This document shows, one piece after another, positions 44,681 to 57,274 of a DNA stretch of 64,000 nucleotides (the stretch's first letter is position 1; every line of letters begins with the position of its first letter). The notes below the pieces were generated by a model. It saw only the letters and a list, made by a program, of their open reading frames with translations, was not told the origin of the DNA and made no database searches. This DNA comes from Penicillus capitatus (lineage: Eukaryota; Chlorophyta): the NCBI GenBank assembly GCA_965649825.1, contig OZ287698.1:434001-498000 (forward strand), read 5' to 3'. Position numbers and translations under genes: made by a program.

Positions 44681-46820
44681 ATGACGCGCACATGGCTATT
44701 TGGTGCCTCCATTAATCTTGTACGGCCTTGCCCGTCTTCGTCTGTCGCTCGCTTCAAAGGCCGCGTGTAGGTGGGCAGTATCATGATCAACCTCGGCACG
44801 GTAAGTCACATCACGAGTCACACTTATGATAGACACTGCCGCGTCAGAATGTCATGAAACTTGGACATAACAGACGCGCGGCTGCGGAGCATCGTCTGGC
44901 GAAGAAGGTACCCATTCGGTAAGACATCGAAGAGATGACGGCAGGACTTGACATTCGTGACCACCCACTGCAGGATTTTTCGCGAGTGGCAGATAGGAGT
45001 GGTTTTCTTCATCGTGGGCAACTTGGCCAACTTTATTTCTTTCGGTGCGATTCTGTGAAGCCTCTCAAAAAAAGAGTAACTGTGGGACAGGATATGCCGC
45101 TCAGTCTCTCTTGGCTGCATTGGGTTCTGTGCAATTCGTCTCTAATGTCGCATTCGCCTCGTTGGTACTTAAAGAAAAAGTGAGGCCATTACTACTGATG
45201 TCAAAAGAGTGAGAAAGCGGGGTACGGTTTAGGTGACGAAAACGATCCTTTGTGCGACAGGGTGTATTGTGTCGGGTTGTGTAATGTTGGTGCTCTTTGG
45301 CAGTCATGCCTCAAAACAATTCACCGTGGACGAAATGATGCATCTCTATGCAGAACCGGCCTACATCGCTTACTTGATCTTCCTTGGTTCCATCGTCCTC
45401 TCAACATACTGCATCTACAAACGCGGAAAGAAAAAGATGCTGTAGGTCTCACACTCTTGCCCTGTCTCCTGTCCTCATGTATGTGGTCAGGTCTGTTGGT
45501 GTGTCTGGATTGAACCATTACTGGTATCGAATGCTGCCGGTGTCCTACGCAACGTTTAGCGGAATGATCGGCACACAAAGCGTCCTGTTCAGCAAGACCC
45601 TGTCGACGTTACTGAGAGTGACATTGGGTGGCAACAGTCAACTGCAATCCTGGTTCACGTGGGTTATCGTAGCCTTATTCTTAATCACAAGTTCCTTTTG
45701 GGTCAGTCGTCTAAACAAGGTCTGCATCGTGCGATCGGTCACTCTTTTCTGAAGTGTGATCGCATACAGGCACTAAAATTCTTTCCGGCCATGTTGATTG
45801 TCCCGACCATGCAAATCAGTTGGACATTTTTTTCCATCATATCAGGGATGTTGTACTTTCAAGAGTATAAGGATTTCACACTATTCAATGGCATCATGTT
45901 CATCGTGGCTGTCATGGTATGACCCATCCACCTGTACAGAAGAGCACATGCCTCTGTGTGTGCGCCCATACCAGATTGTGTTTTTCGGAGTCTTTCTACT
46001 GACAAAAGTGCGCGTCATAGAACAACGCTACTCGACGAGATTTGGCGACACATTTCAAGAGGATAAGCAGAGAGAGCAGTCTGAGAGCGAAGAGAGTCAA
46101 ACGGTTGCCGTATGATGATGCTTTTCTCTTTCGCCTGACTTCTGGCGCTGTGCAGAGTCGCATTGCAACAGATGGATTGCTCGAGCCGCGAGATGCCTCT
46201 TGGGATGATCGTAAGCACACAGAGGGACTCGGATCCTCTGATCCTGTTGATCTCTAGTGGAAGATGTTCGAAGTCCTATGGTAGACCGTGACCACACAGA
46301 CAGCTTGCCGGGTGATCGTTCAGATTTGCCGAGCAAAGGCAATGCATCTCCGAATAAAGAGACAAAGAAAAACAGACTGTCATCGAAACTGGTGATCATG
46401 GAAGACGACGATGGCAATATGGCCGTTCACTCAAAAGAGTCTGCTTATTCTATTCGTTTTCGTCCAGATGAGTGGATGAGAGTGTGACATTAGATGCCCG
46501 TCGTGTTCGAAAGGGCGTCTGCTAGAGGATGCCGTCGAAGATTTCTCATTGGATATCTGGTCGAGTGTCAAAGGAAGCATCGGTATGGGTTCCGGTATGG
46601 CACCAGCTGTCACTCTGTTCGGACCACCTGGTAGACATCTCCATTAGCGAAGGTTTGGGGATCGGAGATGCGTCTAGGTGTTGGATTAGAGAGACGGTCA
46701 TCTATTCGTGTAAGTACGAACGGTAATGGGGTTGTCGATCCACCAGCCTCTGAGACAATGTCGGATGCGATACCAATCATTGTTCATCTTGCAAATGAAG
46801 CTCCACTAAGGAAAGCGTGA
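44681..46820 (+). CDS. NIPA-type magnesium transporter
   Basis: The ATG at 44681 gives MTRTWLFGASINL; after a 51-nt intron VGSIMINLGT and, after the intron 44801-44847, NVMKLGHNRR form the NIPA/DUF803 start. Further exons: WQIGVVFFIVGNLANFISF, GYAAQSLLAALGSVQFVSN, FASLVLKEK, then SGLNHYWYRMLPVSYATFSG and ISWTFFSIISGMLYFQEY. About nine membrane helices, then a long acidic cytosolic tail spread over four more exons (DLEDVRSPMVDRDH, ESAYSIRFRPDEWMR, DAVEDFSLDIWSSVKG, ending APLRKA at 46820). The tail exons rest on frame continuity only. Two introns hold GTAAGTCACATCAC and TCAAAAGAGTGAGAAAG. Confidence 0.82.
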
Positions 46821-47276
46821 CACAGATCAAGTGCAATGACAATGGAAAAGGATATGAATCCATGAAGGGTTTGAGATGAACTCTGTAGTAGAATTGTTCT
46901 GTGATAAATAAATAAACATACCAGAAATAACACAATGGCTTGACTCATGTACGATGACGCGTAGTTGGCTGCACTTCTGATGCAACATCCGTATCTATGC
47001 GTCTGCACTCGGGGGAACATCATTGCGGCACAATCTCTGCCATCTGACCACACAGTGGCGAAAGAACGAGATAAGGCAAGAAGGGGTGGCGGCACGAGGT
47101 GTACATGCAGCAACAAGTATCCCATATCCAAGGAGGCCGTGATTTCGTGGACTGAATCGAAAAGCGATCGTCGTCTGTTCAGGAGCCGACGCCAATGACG
47201 TCGATCTGTTCGACACGACGTCAAACGTTTCCTGCCCAGAGCTGTTTTTCTGGACGTTCGAGCGTCCAATGGCCAT
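46784..47276 (-). CDS. Tentative small membrane protein
   Basis: From an ATG at 47276 the frame reads MAIGRSNVQKNSSGQETFDVV, then FRFSPRNHGLLGYGILVAAC. If two GT-AG introns are removed, a cysteine-containing segment (HRYGCCIRSAANYASSYMS) and a hydrophobic C-terminus follow to a stop at 46784. No family recognised. It would overlap the proposed end of the NIPA gene by about 37 bp on the opposite strand. The rest of 46821-47526 holds nothing else I can name. Confidence 0.3.
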
Positions 47277-47526
47277 TTCGTGCATCCAACACACGCGTTG
47301 TCCCTTTCACGTGTCGAATCATCCTTTTCACGTGACGCCCTTTTCGACATCGCCAATCATCTTCCCTCAGGGCTGAGTGTTTGGTTCATGTGCCATGACT
47401 TTGGACCATCCATCTTCAGCGAGGCGTGTTGACCCCTATGGACGTCCGTCACCTCATTCATCCCTCTTAATTTTGAACGAGCGATCATGCTTTTGGAAAA
47501 CGTCATTCGCCGACGCTGCACACACC

Positions 47527-50500
47527 ATGTCGGGTCTTCCCATCGGTTTTATGCTCGGAAACGTCGGACGAGATGAGAGCGATGTCGAAGCAGACTATCT
47601 CGACAGTGTTCGTGAACCCGACGACGCCGCAACGACTGCTGACCATGCTTTCCTTGTCGCCTTAGGAACAAAGGTCGGCTCTGCTCAGAACCAGCACCGA
47701 TTTTCTCTTCGCCTTGCCGAAAGACATACGCGATGAGATTGCTGGCGGCCACGGTCAAGACGAGGGACAAAGCAACACACCTCCCAGCGTCGACGAGGAC
47801 TTCGTCATATCCGAAGGCGATATCAGCGACGGCAGTTTACCGGAAGAAATCACTCAAGCCATCGACCCTGGTGCCACAGACGGTACTGGACCTCCCACCC
47901 TGCCATTTTTCCTGACATGCTGTCGTACAGTGTCGAGGGAGGATGAGAGCGACGAGGAGGAGGTCGTCGAGCCAGCAGTGACCTCTGATGTGAACATCGA
48001 TTTGCCGATTTTGGGATACGGAGAGAACAATGAACGCATTTTCTGTTTTTCGAAGATCTTTACCAACGGCGGAGTGAAGTACTTTCTCGATGAGCAGAGG
48101 CGAGAGGCAGAACAGAATGAGAGAAAAGCCAGACAGATGGCAGAACGTCTTCGGCGGAATCTCGAACGGCAATTGCCGCGGCCGCAACCAGTCGATGCGC
48201 TCACTGCCTGGCTGGCGGATCCAGAAACGACGTCGGAATCGGATTCCGAAATGTCACATGTGTCCGAAAAGCATGCGGAGATGGAGAACGGTGGTCAGGA
48301 TGATGTGACCCTGTCCCATCCGAGCAGTCGCTCTGGCGAAAGATCGCATCTGATCGACCAGAAACACTTTCTCAAAGGCAATCGCGATCGCTGGGAAGAT
48401 CGCATTGCTGTCAACGAGGCAGAGGGCCGACGCATGTGGAAAATGTGTGAGAGAGAATGGAAGTCTTTGGGAGAAGAGACAGGACGCGTGATGAATCTGC
48501 ACATCCTTGGCAACGACTGGCTCGATCACGATCAGATGTCGACATCGTCGCCTCGTCTGATCTGGGATCTCAATGATCCACACATGCGATTTCGTTTGCA
48601 AGATACATCGACTGAGGTCGATCTCACCAACGCAGTGGCCACCATTTTGCCACCTGCTGAAAAAGTGAGCTCTCTGTATGTCACACTTTTTCAGTGCGGC
48701 TGTTCAGAAAAGGCGCATCACTGGTCCGATGGCATGGCCGACAGATGTGTTCAAAGAATTGGCGTACTATAATGTGTCGAAGGATGAGCTCTATACCAAA
48801 GCGGTGCGCAATGTGGTGACGGCGAAGAATCAGGAGACGGATGGATCTGTGTCACTCAATGCTGTCTCAGCTCTGACCTTGTCGACCATTCCGATCCATG
48901 CTTCAGATGAAGAGGCACTGGACTATCACACGAGGAACAGTCACTTCTATCCCCAAGAAAACACGTCGCAGTCCTTTATCAACAAGAATCTGCCAGAGAA
49001 CAGACTGGAGATCATCTTTCGAAACGTGACTGGCAGAATTGCCACCGTTGTCAAGAAAACGGAAGAAACGCAGACACTGTCCATAGGAGACGTCTACAGA
49101 CAAGTACTCTTGCATCGGCCGATCTGCTGGATGTCATCCTTCTGCGTCTTCAGGTTCAGCCAAAGGCATTTCCCGAGGCCAAGGATGAAGTGCCGGTCTT
49201 CCTGTTGGAATCGCCAGCCCTTCGGCCGATTGAACAGACTCGGACATTGCAAGACATCGTACAGAGTTTTCAGCTGACCTTGAACGTTGTGATCTGGGTG
49301 CAGTTTGAATTGACCAGCTTCGTGCCAGATTCCGCCACGGAGCTGGCATCTGCCAATTCAAAACTGCCCGTCCGACCTCCCGGGGCATTTGGAAGACGGA
49401 AGGAACTGACAGCAACGGATGGGCACGTCCTGCTGCTTGAATACCTCGAAGAACATCCGCTCCTGCATTTCTATCCAGGCACAGGACCTGTCCCATCAAA
49501 TCTCGATACCTAAGACAGCTCACTCGCCGGTTCATAGGTATGGGCGTCGTGCTGCAGACGACGTGTCCAACAAAGGAAGGCAAAGATGTTCAGACAATCC
49601 AGGAACAGCTGGAGAAGAAACACGAAGCTGTTAAGTGGAAGTACGGTCAGGTGAAGATGCATCCAGCCGGCAAACCTTCCCCCTTCATTGGTCCTTTCCA
49701 AGTGGACTCCTGTTTACCACTCTGATGCATCATGCCTTGGATCGTCTTTTAGAACGATGCCCCTGTGTTTGGCGTGGAATCGCATTTGATCCGGGCTCCC
49801 GCTTGCTCCTACGATACCAAGCCTACGGATTTTCTCCTGGTCTGGTCTCCCTCTGGAAACTGGTCAATTCGGCGCATTACGGGGGCACTGGCAGTGGGTC
49901 AACAGCAACCACTAGTCAAAATTCATCCACCGTTGGCGAGCACCATCAAAGACTTTGAAGAACGGCGCCTCGTCTCCTACGCCTGCCGCAAACTGAGTCA
50001 GCAGGTGCGGAAGACGGGAAAAGATACGAAACACAATGACACAATCATCCACGTGGATGAACTGACAAACATGTTTCCTGTGCTCTCCGAGAGTGTCATC
50101 AAGTCCAGACTGAAAGACAGATGCCAATGTATTCCCATTCGGGGAGAGGAAGGGAGTTTTGCTCTGAAGGCCGGCGCGACGCATCATTCGGAATCGGAGC
50201 TGCGTCAGATCCTGAGTCCTGAAGAGGCCAGTGCCTACGACAGTTGTCGAATGTTCAAGGCGCGAATGGCCAGATTAGGATTGAAACACGTCGATCGGTT
50301 GACACAGATTCCGGCCGACAAATGGAAATTGGCACTCAATCTGTTGCCGGAACGCATGAAGCAGGTCGCTCTGTACATTCAGAGAACGATCCAAGGGGCA
50401 CCTTGGAATCAGAGCGAAGGATACCATGCATGGAAAGGAGGAAAGGGTCAAGTCAGTGTCGTTGGCCCCGGAGAGCCTTCTGGACGTGGTCTCTGCTGCT

Positions 50501-52248
50501 CCTTTACAAAAGAGCATCTCAGAAAGACGGAAGACAGTGCTCTGCCTGTCAAACCGCAGCCGGTGATTACGGGGACCAAGGCAGATCTGCGTCGCCTCGG
50601 TGCAGAGGAGGCGATTACCGCTTTGCAAGGACTGCCAGAAGAGATGCAGTCCATGATCGAATTCGAAGATCTGCGCAAGATGGATCGATGGGAGATCATC
50701 CGTCATGTCCGTGCCATCGCCACAGCGGCAGTTCAAGACGGCGTGGAACTGAGCCCAGAGCTATCCAAATTCGCACGCAATCCGCGTTCCACCGTGCAAA
50801 TCGCTGTCGGATTGAAGAGAAAAGTCGAACAAGTGTTCGCAAAGCAGCTGAAGCTTCTACACAACGAAGAGGTCGAGACCAAGCCCCTCCCTCCTAAAGA
50901 GAAGACGCAGATTCGCCGAGAGGATCTTCCGTCCAAGGCAGGAAAGAGACGAGTGCGCCGTATCGTTGTTGAGGGGGATGGCAGTCAGCGAGAGGTGATT
51001 CTGGCGATGGACATGTACGATCGGATTCTGTGGGGTGGCCCCGATGGCATTCGTCAGACAGAAGGGGAAAAGCAGATCATTGAAGGTCGTCATCCGGTCG
51101 CGACAGTTATGGAGGATCAGATCGTCGAGCGTCCCTTGATGTTACAGAAACCCGTTATCGGAAATCGTTCACGGACGATTGCTCAGCTCGGGCAGTCTAG
51201 AATCGTCTTTAATAAGATGCCATCGAGGAGGAAATTCAAGCGGCCCAGGACAAAACTGACGAAGGAAGAGATCTGGGGCAGTCGCTATCATTACTTCGAT
51301 CGTAAGCCACGACAGAAGAACAGAAAACCGCGAAAAGAGATTCACTTTATCCATACCATCGAAAGCCTGGAACAGGAGGAGTTGCTGAAGGCCCTGGCAA
51401 AGCCCAAGTCCAAGAGAGCACTGCAGCAGGCCCTCTTTCAACAGCAGCAGATGATAGCCGCCGGCGAATCGCTGGGAGACCAGGAAGAGAGTTATCTGAT
51501 GCGACAGGCATCGCTCTTATCCGAGATGGGATTGAGTGGCTCACTGGATCTCGGCAGTCTCTCTCTGGATGGAAAGGCACGGATCCCTTACAAGACCAAG
51601 GACGGAAGACGGATGACGGGACGGAAGGTCCTCAATACAAAACTCCTGAGCAAGATTCATCACACCGTCATCCGTCATCCCCGTGCAAAGTACTTCAAAG
51701 TGAGATGCAGAGCTGATCTGGGTCACTTCTTCCGTCAGATGATGTGCACTTGCAGTTGCAAGTGAACAAAGGCGTGGCACTGGACTACAATGACTATGTC
51801 TCCCCGATGGACGAGATCTGGTTGGACAAGATCGGCAGCAAGATCCGCGGTCTGAAATACAACACAGGGCAGATGTATCTGGACGATATGCATCGCCTGA
51901 GAGATAACGCTGTCGCCTACAATACTCCAGGCAAGGGGCGTTTTGGAGGACCACGTAAGTGCGAGACATCTCTTGCACAGACGGCCATATGCTCATCGCT
52001 CTGCTGCAGAGATCGTCGAATTTGCCAACAGTATTGTCGCTCTGGTGGAGGAAGAGATCGATAAGTACAAGGAGAGCATCGCGGAAGAGGAAGAGCGCAT
52101 TCGATCGGAAGATACCGAGAAGGTTACCTCACTCTTCTTTACCGTCTGCTTGCCTCGCGTCTTGACCGAGGGCCTTGTGCAGGAGCTCAAACGTGTTGAA
52201 AGTCAGTCAAGCAGCGTTCGGGATATGGCTGCGGTCACGAATGGGTGA
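47527..52248 (+). CDS. TAF1: Transcription initiation factor TFIID subunit TAF1
   Basis: Largest TFIID subunit. The ATG at 47527 opens MSGLPIGFMLGNVGRDE, the conserved N-terminal GFMLGNV of TAF1. Then RRITGPMAWP, and RKELTATDGHVLLLEYLEEHPLL, GMGVVLQTT, and the DUF3591 core: NDAPVFGVESHLIRAP, APWNQSEGYHAWKGGKG, TGTKADLRRLGAEEAI and MDRWEIIRHVRAIA. Near the C-terminus lies one bromodomain (VALDYNDYVSPMDE, DNAVAYN). About nine introns; 48665-48707 is 43 nt with an 11-bp inverted repeat, and 49479-49537 is a GC-AG intron fitting YPG|MGVVLQ. No zinc knuckle and no second bromodomain were seen. About 1,400 residues. Confidence 0.92.
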
Positions 52249-52428
52249 AGGAGTTTCGTGTCTCGTTATCGAACGGCATCGCTTCGTGACTCGTGGCTGT
52301 GCGTTTGTATGGGCGATAAAGCGAATGGATCTGCGGTATCTGTTGTTGCGGTTGTTGAACCGTCCTCTGTTTTTAGAGCCAGCGCCCTGCATTGTACGTG
52401 CATTCCCGTCTTAACCCTGCTGAATGAG

Positions 52429-53729
52429 ATGGCGCGTCGTAAGCTCTTTTCGCCGAGGACAAAATCACAGATAAAGCGTCAAACCGGCGAGAAATGCGCC
52501 GAGCGTGGCAAATCGACAAAGGCCTCATCAACACAGCACAACACAGCGACCGGGGAAACGGTCTGCGTCCAAGTCCGGGATACATTTTGCGTGGGCGTCT
52601 CGGCGAAGCTGCGCACGGAACTCTGGCAGTCAATTCTGAAACGGCCAGGCATTCACAACGAAGCGCGAAACGACTACGACTTCTACCTGCAAAAGGCAGA
52701 CATAGACGCTACAACCATCGACCCTATTCCTCACCCACCTGCCTTGCTGTCTGCGCAGGAGATTTCGCCTTCTGTCGTGACATCAATCGAAAAAGATGTC
52801 GGACGGACCTTCCCCGAGGTCGACATGTTTGGCAACGAGAGAGGACAACAAGCGTTGAAGAATGTGCTGTTGGCATACGCTGCGTACGATCCCGAAGTGG
52901 GCTATTGTCAAGGAATGAACTTCTTGGCCGGGCTATCGCTTCTCTACCTTCCGATGGAAGCTGATGCCTTTGGGACGCTGGTGCTGTTAATGCAGGAACG
53001 AGGATTACGTGATCTCTACACGCAAGACATGAGTCTACTCGAAGCACGTCACATCATTAAACTGTATGGATGCTGACCCGTCTGTGTGCTTGGATTGGCA
53101 GGTATGTTTGTTTCAACTCTCGCAGCTGTTACCCGAAAGCCTGACAACGCACCTCGAGTCCATGGGTGCTCTGCCCGTTCTCTTTGCCTCCTCTTGGTTT
53201 CTGACCTGTTTCGCCGCCGCCTTTCCGCTTCAAATAGCTGCTAGGTCAGACAATGCACACGCATGATCAATGTCGATTCAACACCTGTGTGCTCATACAG
53301 GATTATGGATGTCGTCCTCTGCGATAACGTCGACACCTTTATGTTAAAAGTGTCTTATGCCCTCATCATGAAAAACCGTAAACGTATCATCTCGGCATGC
53401 AGTATGGAAGACATCTTAGAGCTCATGACAGTGACATTACCAAGCAAGAGCACCACCCACTGATGGATGCTCTCTTCTGATGACGGTGTGTTTGGATGTG
53501 TGTAGAATGGAATGCTCAAGATCTCCAAGATGTCGTAACAGAGGCTCTCCAGATAACGTGGAACAAGAGCCAACGTGCTATCGTGGAAAACACTGCCAGA
53601 ATTGAATCGTTATACGACACCATCTCGCGTGTGGAAGATGCCTTGTCAGAGACACCCCATCCCGGTACCATCTGTGCGTCCCCTCTGACTGCAGGTCGTC
53701 CTGATCTCTGTGCTGCGTGTGTCAGATGA
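52429..53729 (+). CDS. TBC-domain Rab GTPase-activating protein
   Basis: The ATG at 52429 opens a basic leader (MARRKLFSPRTKSQIKR). TBC domain: VSAKLRTELWQSILK, then IEKDVGRTFPEVDMFG with the arginine finger in the R-T-F-P motif, YDPEVGYCQGMNFLAGL with the glutamine finger (YCQGMN), and WFLTCFAAAFPLQIAAR. Membrane-traffic regulator; Rab partner unknown. The intron 53044-53101 must be of GC-AG type to join MSLLE to VCLFQLSQLLPESL. The C-terminal exons after ELMT are approximate, and the end at 53729 is provisional. Confidence 0.82.
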
Positions 53730-54616
53730 TGATTGCTCAAAGAGATCGACCCCTCGACGGTCCTTCCTCCCAATGACTCTTTTTCTGCCCCATGGCCTTA
53801 CCTCAAATGTCAAACTAAAAGCGTTTCAGTACATGCACATCCCAGTCCAGTCTTTGATGCGAAGATTTCGCTGAGGAGAAGATTTAACGCACGACGCCTA
53901 TTCTTGTGACACAAGCCCACGTGGGGATGCTATCTGAGGTCTTTATTTACAGAATTCCCCTTCATTTACGGACGCACACACACACTCATCAATGGAACCC
54001 CCTTATACCAAAATGTCTTAATTGTTATCGCAACTCCCTTTCCCGAGTCTGCTGGTAAATAAGGGGATGGCGGGTAATGTCATTGCCTGCAGCTTGTATC
54101 AATAATCCTGAAGAGCTTGAAGATCTGGAGCTATGCTGCTGTGATTCATGACGGGACTTGCTACGTTGAAAAATTTCACTCTCACATGAGGGTGCTTTTG
54201 GTTAAAGTTCTGGGGGTGCAGCTTTCTTCCGTCTTTCCGAGCACTGCTTTTACATTAGACACTGACGCTTTGTGACGACCGACAAAATTCGTTGTTGTAA
54301 TGACACACCTTTTTGAAGCTCAGTAGTCAGCCACAGAACGCAGCTCTATTCTCGTTTGATGCTTTTTCGTTCATGGACCAACGCAACGACCGTTCCATAA
54401 GCCCGAGAACACAGAGACGAATTTGCTATGTCTCTCACTGAGATCAAAGAAATAAAGAGGGCGCATTTGATGATATCCAAAACGAGAATCTTTCCACGGC
54501 GATGATGATTCCTCCTGATGCATTCTTTCTTAGCGTACATACATACATCTTTTCGGTACACCAATACGTACGTGCGTACATTCATACATAGTGCCTGAAG
54601 ATTTTTGCATGGGCGA
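53730..54616. other. Intergenic region, AT-rich
   Basis: About 890 bp with no supportable gene. At 54530-54595 there is a degenerate run of TACATACATA and ACGTACGTGCGTAC words. The block 54150-54200 has CTCACATGAGGGTG. No RNA gene was recognised. Confidence 0.4.
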
Positions 54617-55221
54617 TTAACTGGTGGGTCGATCCCATTGTGTGGCTTTTGTTTCTTTGTGCCAGTAATAAACGCGGCCGTTTGAATCTTTGGCGGTTGC
54701 CCAGCCGATCGGCAGTTCCTCTCCTAAACACCATTGGAGTGTACGAATGCAGATGACGACGATGACTCTCTCGAAACTAATCCTTGAATGAAAAAAGAAC
54801 AAAAAACAAGAGATGATTATTAGAAGTGTATCGTCGTTGTTAAGTGTGTATTTAATGACGTGCCTGTTTCCGCAGATTCCGTTTTGATAGGCGTCGCAGT
54901 GGGCTTCTTGCGATTCTCTCGATCGACACGCGCCTCCAGATCGACCTCCTTCTTCATGGGAGGCCATTCGATGGAATGCTCGCCTTTAGACACTTCCTCA
55001 TAGCTCACACTGTATGTCTCACATTGGCGCTGAGATAAAAAGTGTGAGAGATCGGGGGAAGAGAGATTGGGTCTGTGTACTTTGGCATAATCGATGGCGC
55101 GTTGTTTGAGGTCTTCCATATCGACCTCCCGTTGCTTTCGTCGACGCACAATGTCGGACCAGTAGATAGGGGCACGCACGGCGAACTCGTCGTCGCCGTA
55201 AATCTGCCTCCAGTTCATCAT
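54617..55221 (-). CDS. WW-domain protein
   Basis: The ATG at 55221 (or 55218) gives MMNWRQIYGDDEFAV, a basic helical region (SDIVRRRKQREVDMEDL) and EWPPMKKEVDLEARVDREN. A 140-nt intron with GC at its 5' end (54863 back to 54724) joins SAETG to EELPIGWATAKDSNGRVYYW, then HKETKATQWDRPTS: a complete C-terminal WW domain with both tryptophans and the closing proline. WW domains bind proline-rich ligands, often in splicing or transcription. The rest of the protein is not recognised. The start is 54 bp from the divergent uS17m start. Confidence 0.75.
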
Positions 55222-55275
55222 CGTGACGCACGTCTTTGAAGGAAAGTGTACGACGCTTTACATATCGGCGACGTC

Positions 55276-56171
55276 ATGACGCAGACTTTCGTCGGGAAGG
55301 TTTGCTCCGATGCAGACATCGGTATACGGGGAGGGATCGGATGCAGGTCACATCAAATAAAATGATGAAGAGTGTCGTTGTGACGGTGGAATACTGCCGG
55401 AAGCTGCCAAAGTATCACGTCTGGCGTCGTTTCCAGTCGAAAATCATGGTGGGCTTGGTCGCTGTCGGCGTGCCAGATACAGACCGTCTGTCGTCCAGGC
55501 GCATGATCCGTTGAATGAGTGTCAGATAGGAGACACCGTACGCATTCATTCCTGTCGGTGAGACAGACAGACTCTCCGGTTGGTGGGCGGGAAAGAGCAG
55601 AGATATGACGTGACGTGATGTGACAGGCCATTGAGTAAACGCAAATTCTTTCAGGTTGTGGAACTGATCCATCGGGCCAAGCAATACGATGAAGCAGCCA
55701 GGAAGACAGCTGAGCATCAGTCCGTGAATGAAATGCGGAAAGCAGAGGAACGCCGTATGGCTTTGGAGAATGAAATGATGAGTCGTCGGCATTTGATGGA
55801 TCAAAGCGCCATCAAGGAAGCGGAGGAAGAGATGGCCAAGAAGGCGGTATTGATCCAACGCTTTAAAGAAGTCCAGCGCGCCACGCATGAAAACTTGCAG
55901 CCAGAAACGCATTCCGGTGCATCGATCAAGCACTCTCCCTCCATCTGAGATCTTTGCCTGTACTCTAGATGATGTCACATCACCGCCGCCAGGCGATCCG
56001 CCCGAGGTCATAACAGAGTTGGGTGATGATACCCATCACGAAGTGGCTGAGGCGAAAACCGAAGTAGAAGGTGACGAAGAGATCTCGAAGCCGGATCTCG
56101 GGTTAGACGCGCATCTGACGGAGAAAAGCGTCGTCCAACCGGACGACGATTCGAATAAAGATGCGACGTGA
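55276..56171 (+). CDS. MRPS17: Ribosomal protein uS17 of bacterial type, probably mitochondrial
   Basis: Small-subunit rRNA-binding protein. The ATG at 55276 gives MTQTFVGK; a 47-nt intron leads to VTSNKMMKSVVVTVEY, then RRFQSKIM, an intron, AHDPLNECQIGDTVRIHSC, an intron, and RPLSKRKFFQVVELIHRAK. These are the standard uS17 OB-fold motifs. After residue 85 the chain continues in a long charged helix (MRKAEERRMALENEM) and a strongly acidic tail to 56171, absent from bacterial uS17. Assignment to mitochondria rather than plastid is inferred from divergence and from neighbouring mitochondrial genes. Confidence 0.87.
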
Positions 56172-56219
56172 CGTTTCTATCCTTGCGTTTTGACGCTACG
56201 CGTCGTTTCATTCTTTGCT

Positions 56220-56642
56220 ATGCAGACGGAACATACGCGCAATGTCTGTCGCCTCTACCGCGAGCTGTTAATTTTGATTAAGCGTCTCCCCAAAGACAAA
56301 ATCGAGAACGCCTGGGAACAAGCACGTCGAGAGATACGTCTGCACAAGGACGAGAGTGACAAGATGAAAGCGTCGGATCTCATGAAACAGATGGTGGTCA
56401 AGATCGGCTATCTGAAATCTATCACTCCTCGACAGCCCGGCGACGCCCAACGTTTGCGTTGTGGCAGTGGTCACTGGGTGCTGCGTGATGGCAAGCTTGT
56501 CGAAGGGCATGGTGTTTCGAAAGGACAACGCGTCGCCGATGGAACGATCAGTATGCAAGAAGCGCATGAGTTAAATCATAGACTCCTCAAGCGTCAGTAC
56601 TTCGGACAGGAGCCGCCGCCGAATCCGGCTGGCGTGTTCTAA
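56220..56642 (+). CDS. LYR-motif (complex I LYR family) protein
   Basis: A single exon of 140 residues. Near the N-terminus VCRLYRELLILIKRLP carries the L-Y-R motif and downstream helices (IENAWEQARREIRLHKDE) typical of LYRM proteins, small mitochondrial matrix factors that bind acyl-carrier protein and serve Fe-S or respiratory-complex assembly. The C-terminal half (RCGSGHWVLRDGKLVEG, LLKRQYFGQEPPP) is not part of the usual domain. The stop is 9 bp from the stop of the convergent UQCRB gene. Confidence 0.75.
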   Translation: MQTEHTRNVCRLYRELLILIKRLPKDKIENAWEQARREIRLHKDESDKMKASDLMKQMVVKIGYLKSITPRQPGDAQRLRCGSGHWVLRDGKLVEGHGVSKGQRVADGTISMQEAHELNHRLLKRQYFGQEPPPNPAGVF

Positions 56643-56651
56643 TCAAGCGCG

Positions 56652-57087
56652 TTAAGCTTTGGGAGGGAAGCCAAGGCGGCGACGTTCGCGATTCTCGCTC
56701 TCCACTTGAACCAACATTTCCTGTTATCCGATGATGCCAAGAAAGTGTGAGATGCATGTGTGAGATTTGACTTCTAGATAAGATTCGTATGGAGTCTGCT
56801 TGGCTTGCATCTCTTCGCTGAGATATGTGTGTTTCATTGAGAGATCTGTCGCGCGTTTGAGACGTTGCAGTCGAGCATCGGTCACTTCCTTCGGCAGACG
56901 ACGCAAAGCCTCAGCGACGTCCTGCATCAACGAGACAGTCAGTCATCAAAAGTGTGACATCACACGTTTTTACGGCGCTGGCCATGGGATCATAGAGATC
57001 TTCGAGACGCAGTCCATACTTACGCAGCTCCTTGCCAACACGAGCTCGGTACCAAGTGCTCAGCCTAGTCATAAGGGGTTCGAACAT
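56652..57087 (-). CDS. UQCRB: Cytochrome bc1 complex subunit 7 (14 kDa)
   Basis: Matrix-side subunit of respiratory complex III. The ATG at 57087 gives MFEPLMTRLSTWYRARVG, then LRKYGLRLEDLYDPM; the intron 56922-56973 leads to DVAEALRRLPKEVTDARLQR and ATDLSMKHTYLSEE, the diagnostic part. A second intron containing two TCACAC words precedes the end VESENRERRRLGFPPKA. Length of about 110 residues is normal. An earlier start in an additional exon is possible. The first intron has the near-palindrome GTGTGACATCACAC on the plus strand. Confidence 0.9.
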
Positions 57088-57274
57088 ACGTGCCAGTGCC
57101 TGAGAGCACAGAGCTTTAGCTAAACGTCGTCGCAGAGAGAACGTGCCATTTGTGTGACCACCTCCTTCGGACGTATCGAGACAGACGCGCGCTGCAGAGC
57201 TGTGAATGTTTTACCCTCGTCGTACGGCAAGGATAAGAGAGATTGCTGTGCATGATGTGACTGTTGCTTGCTCA

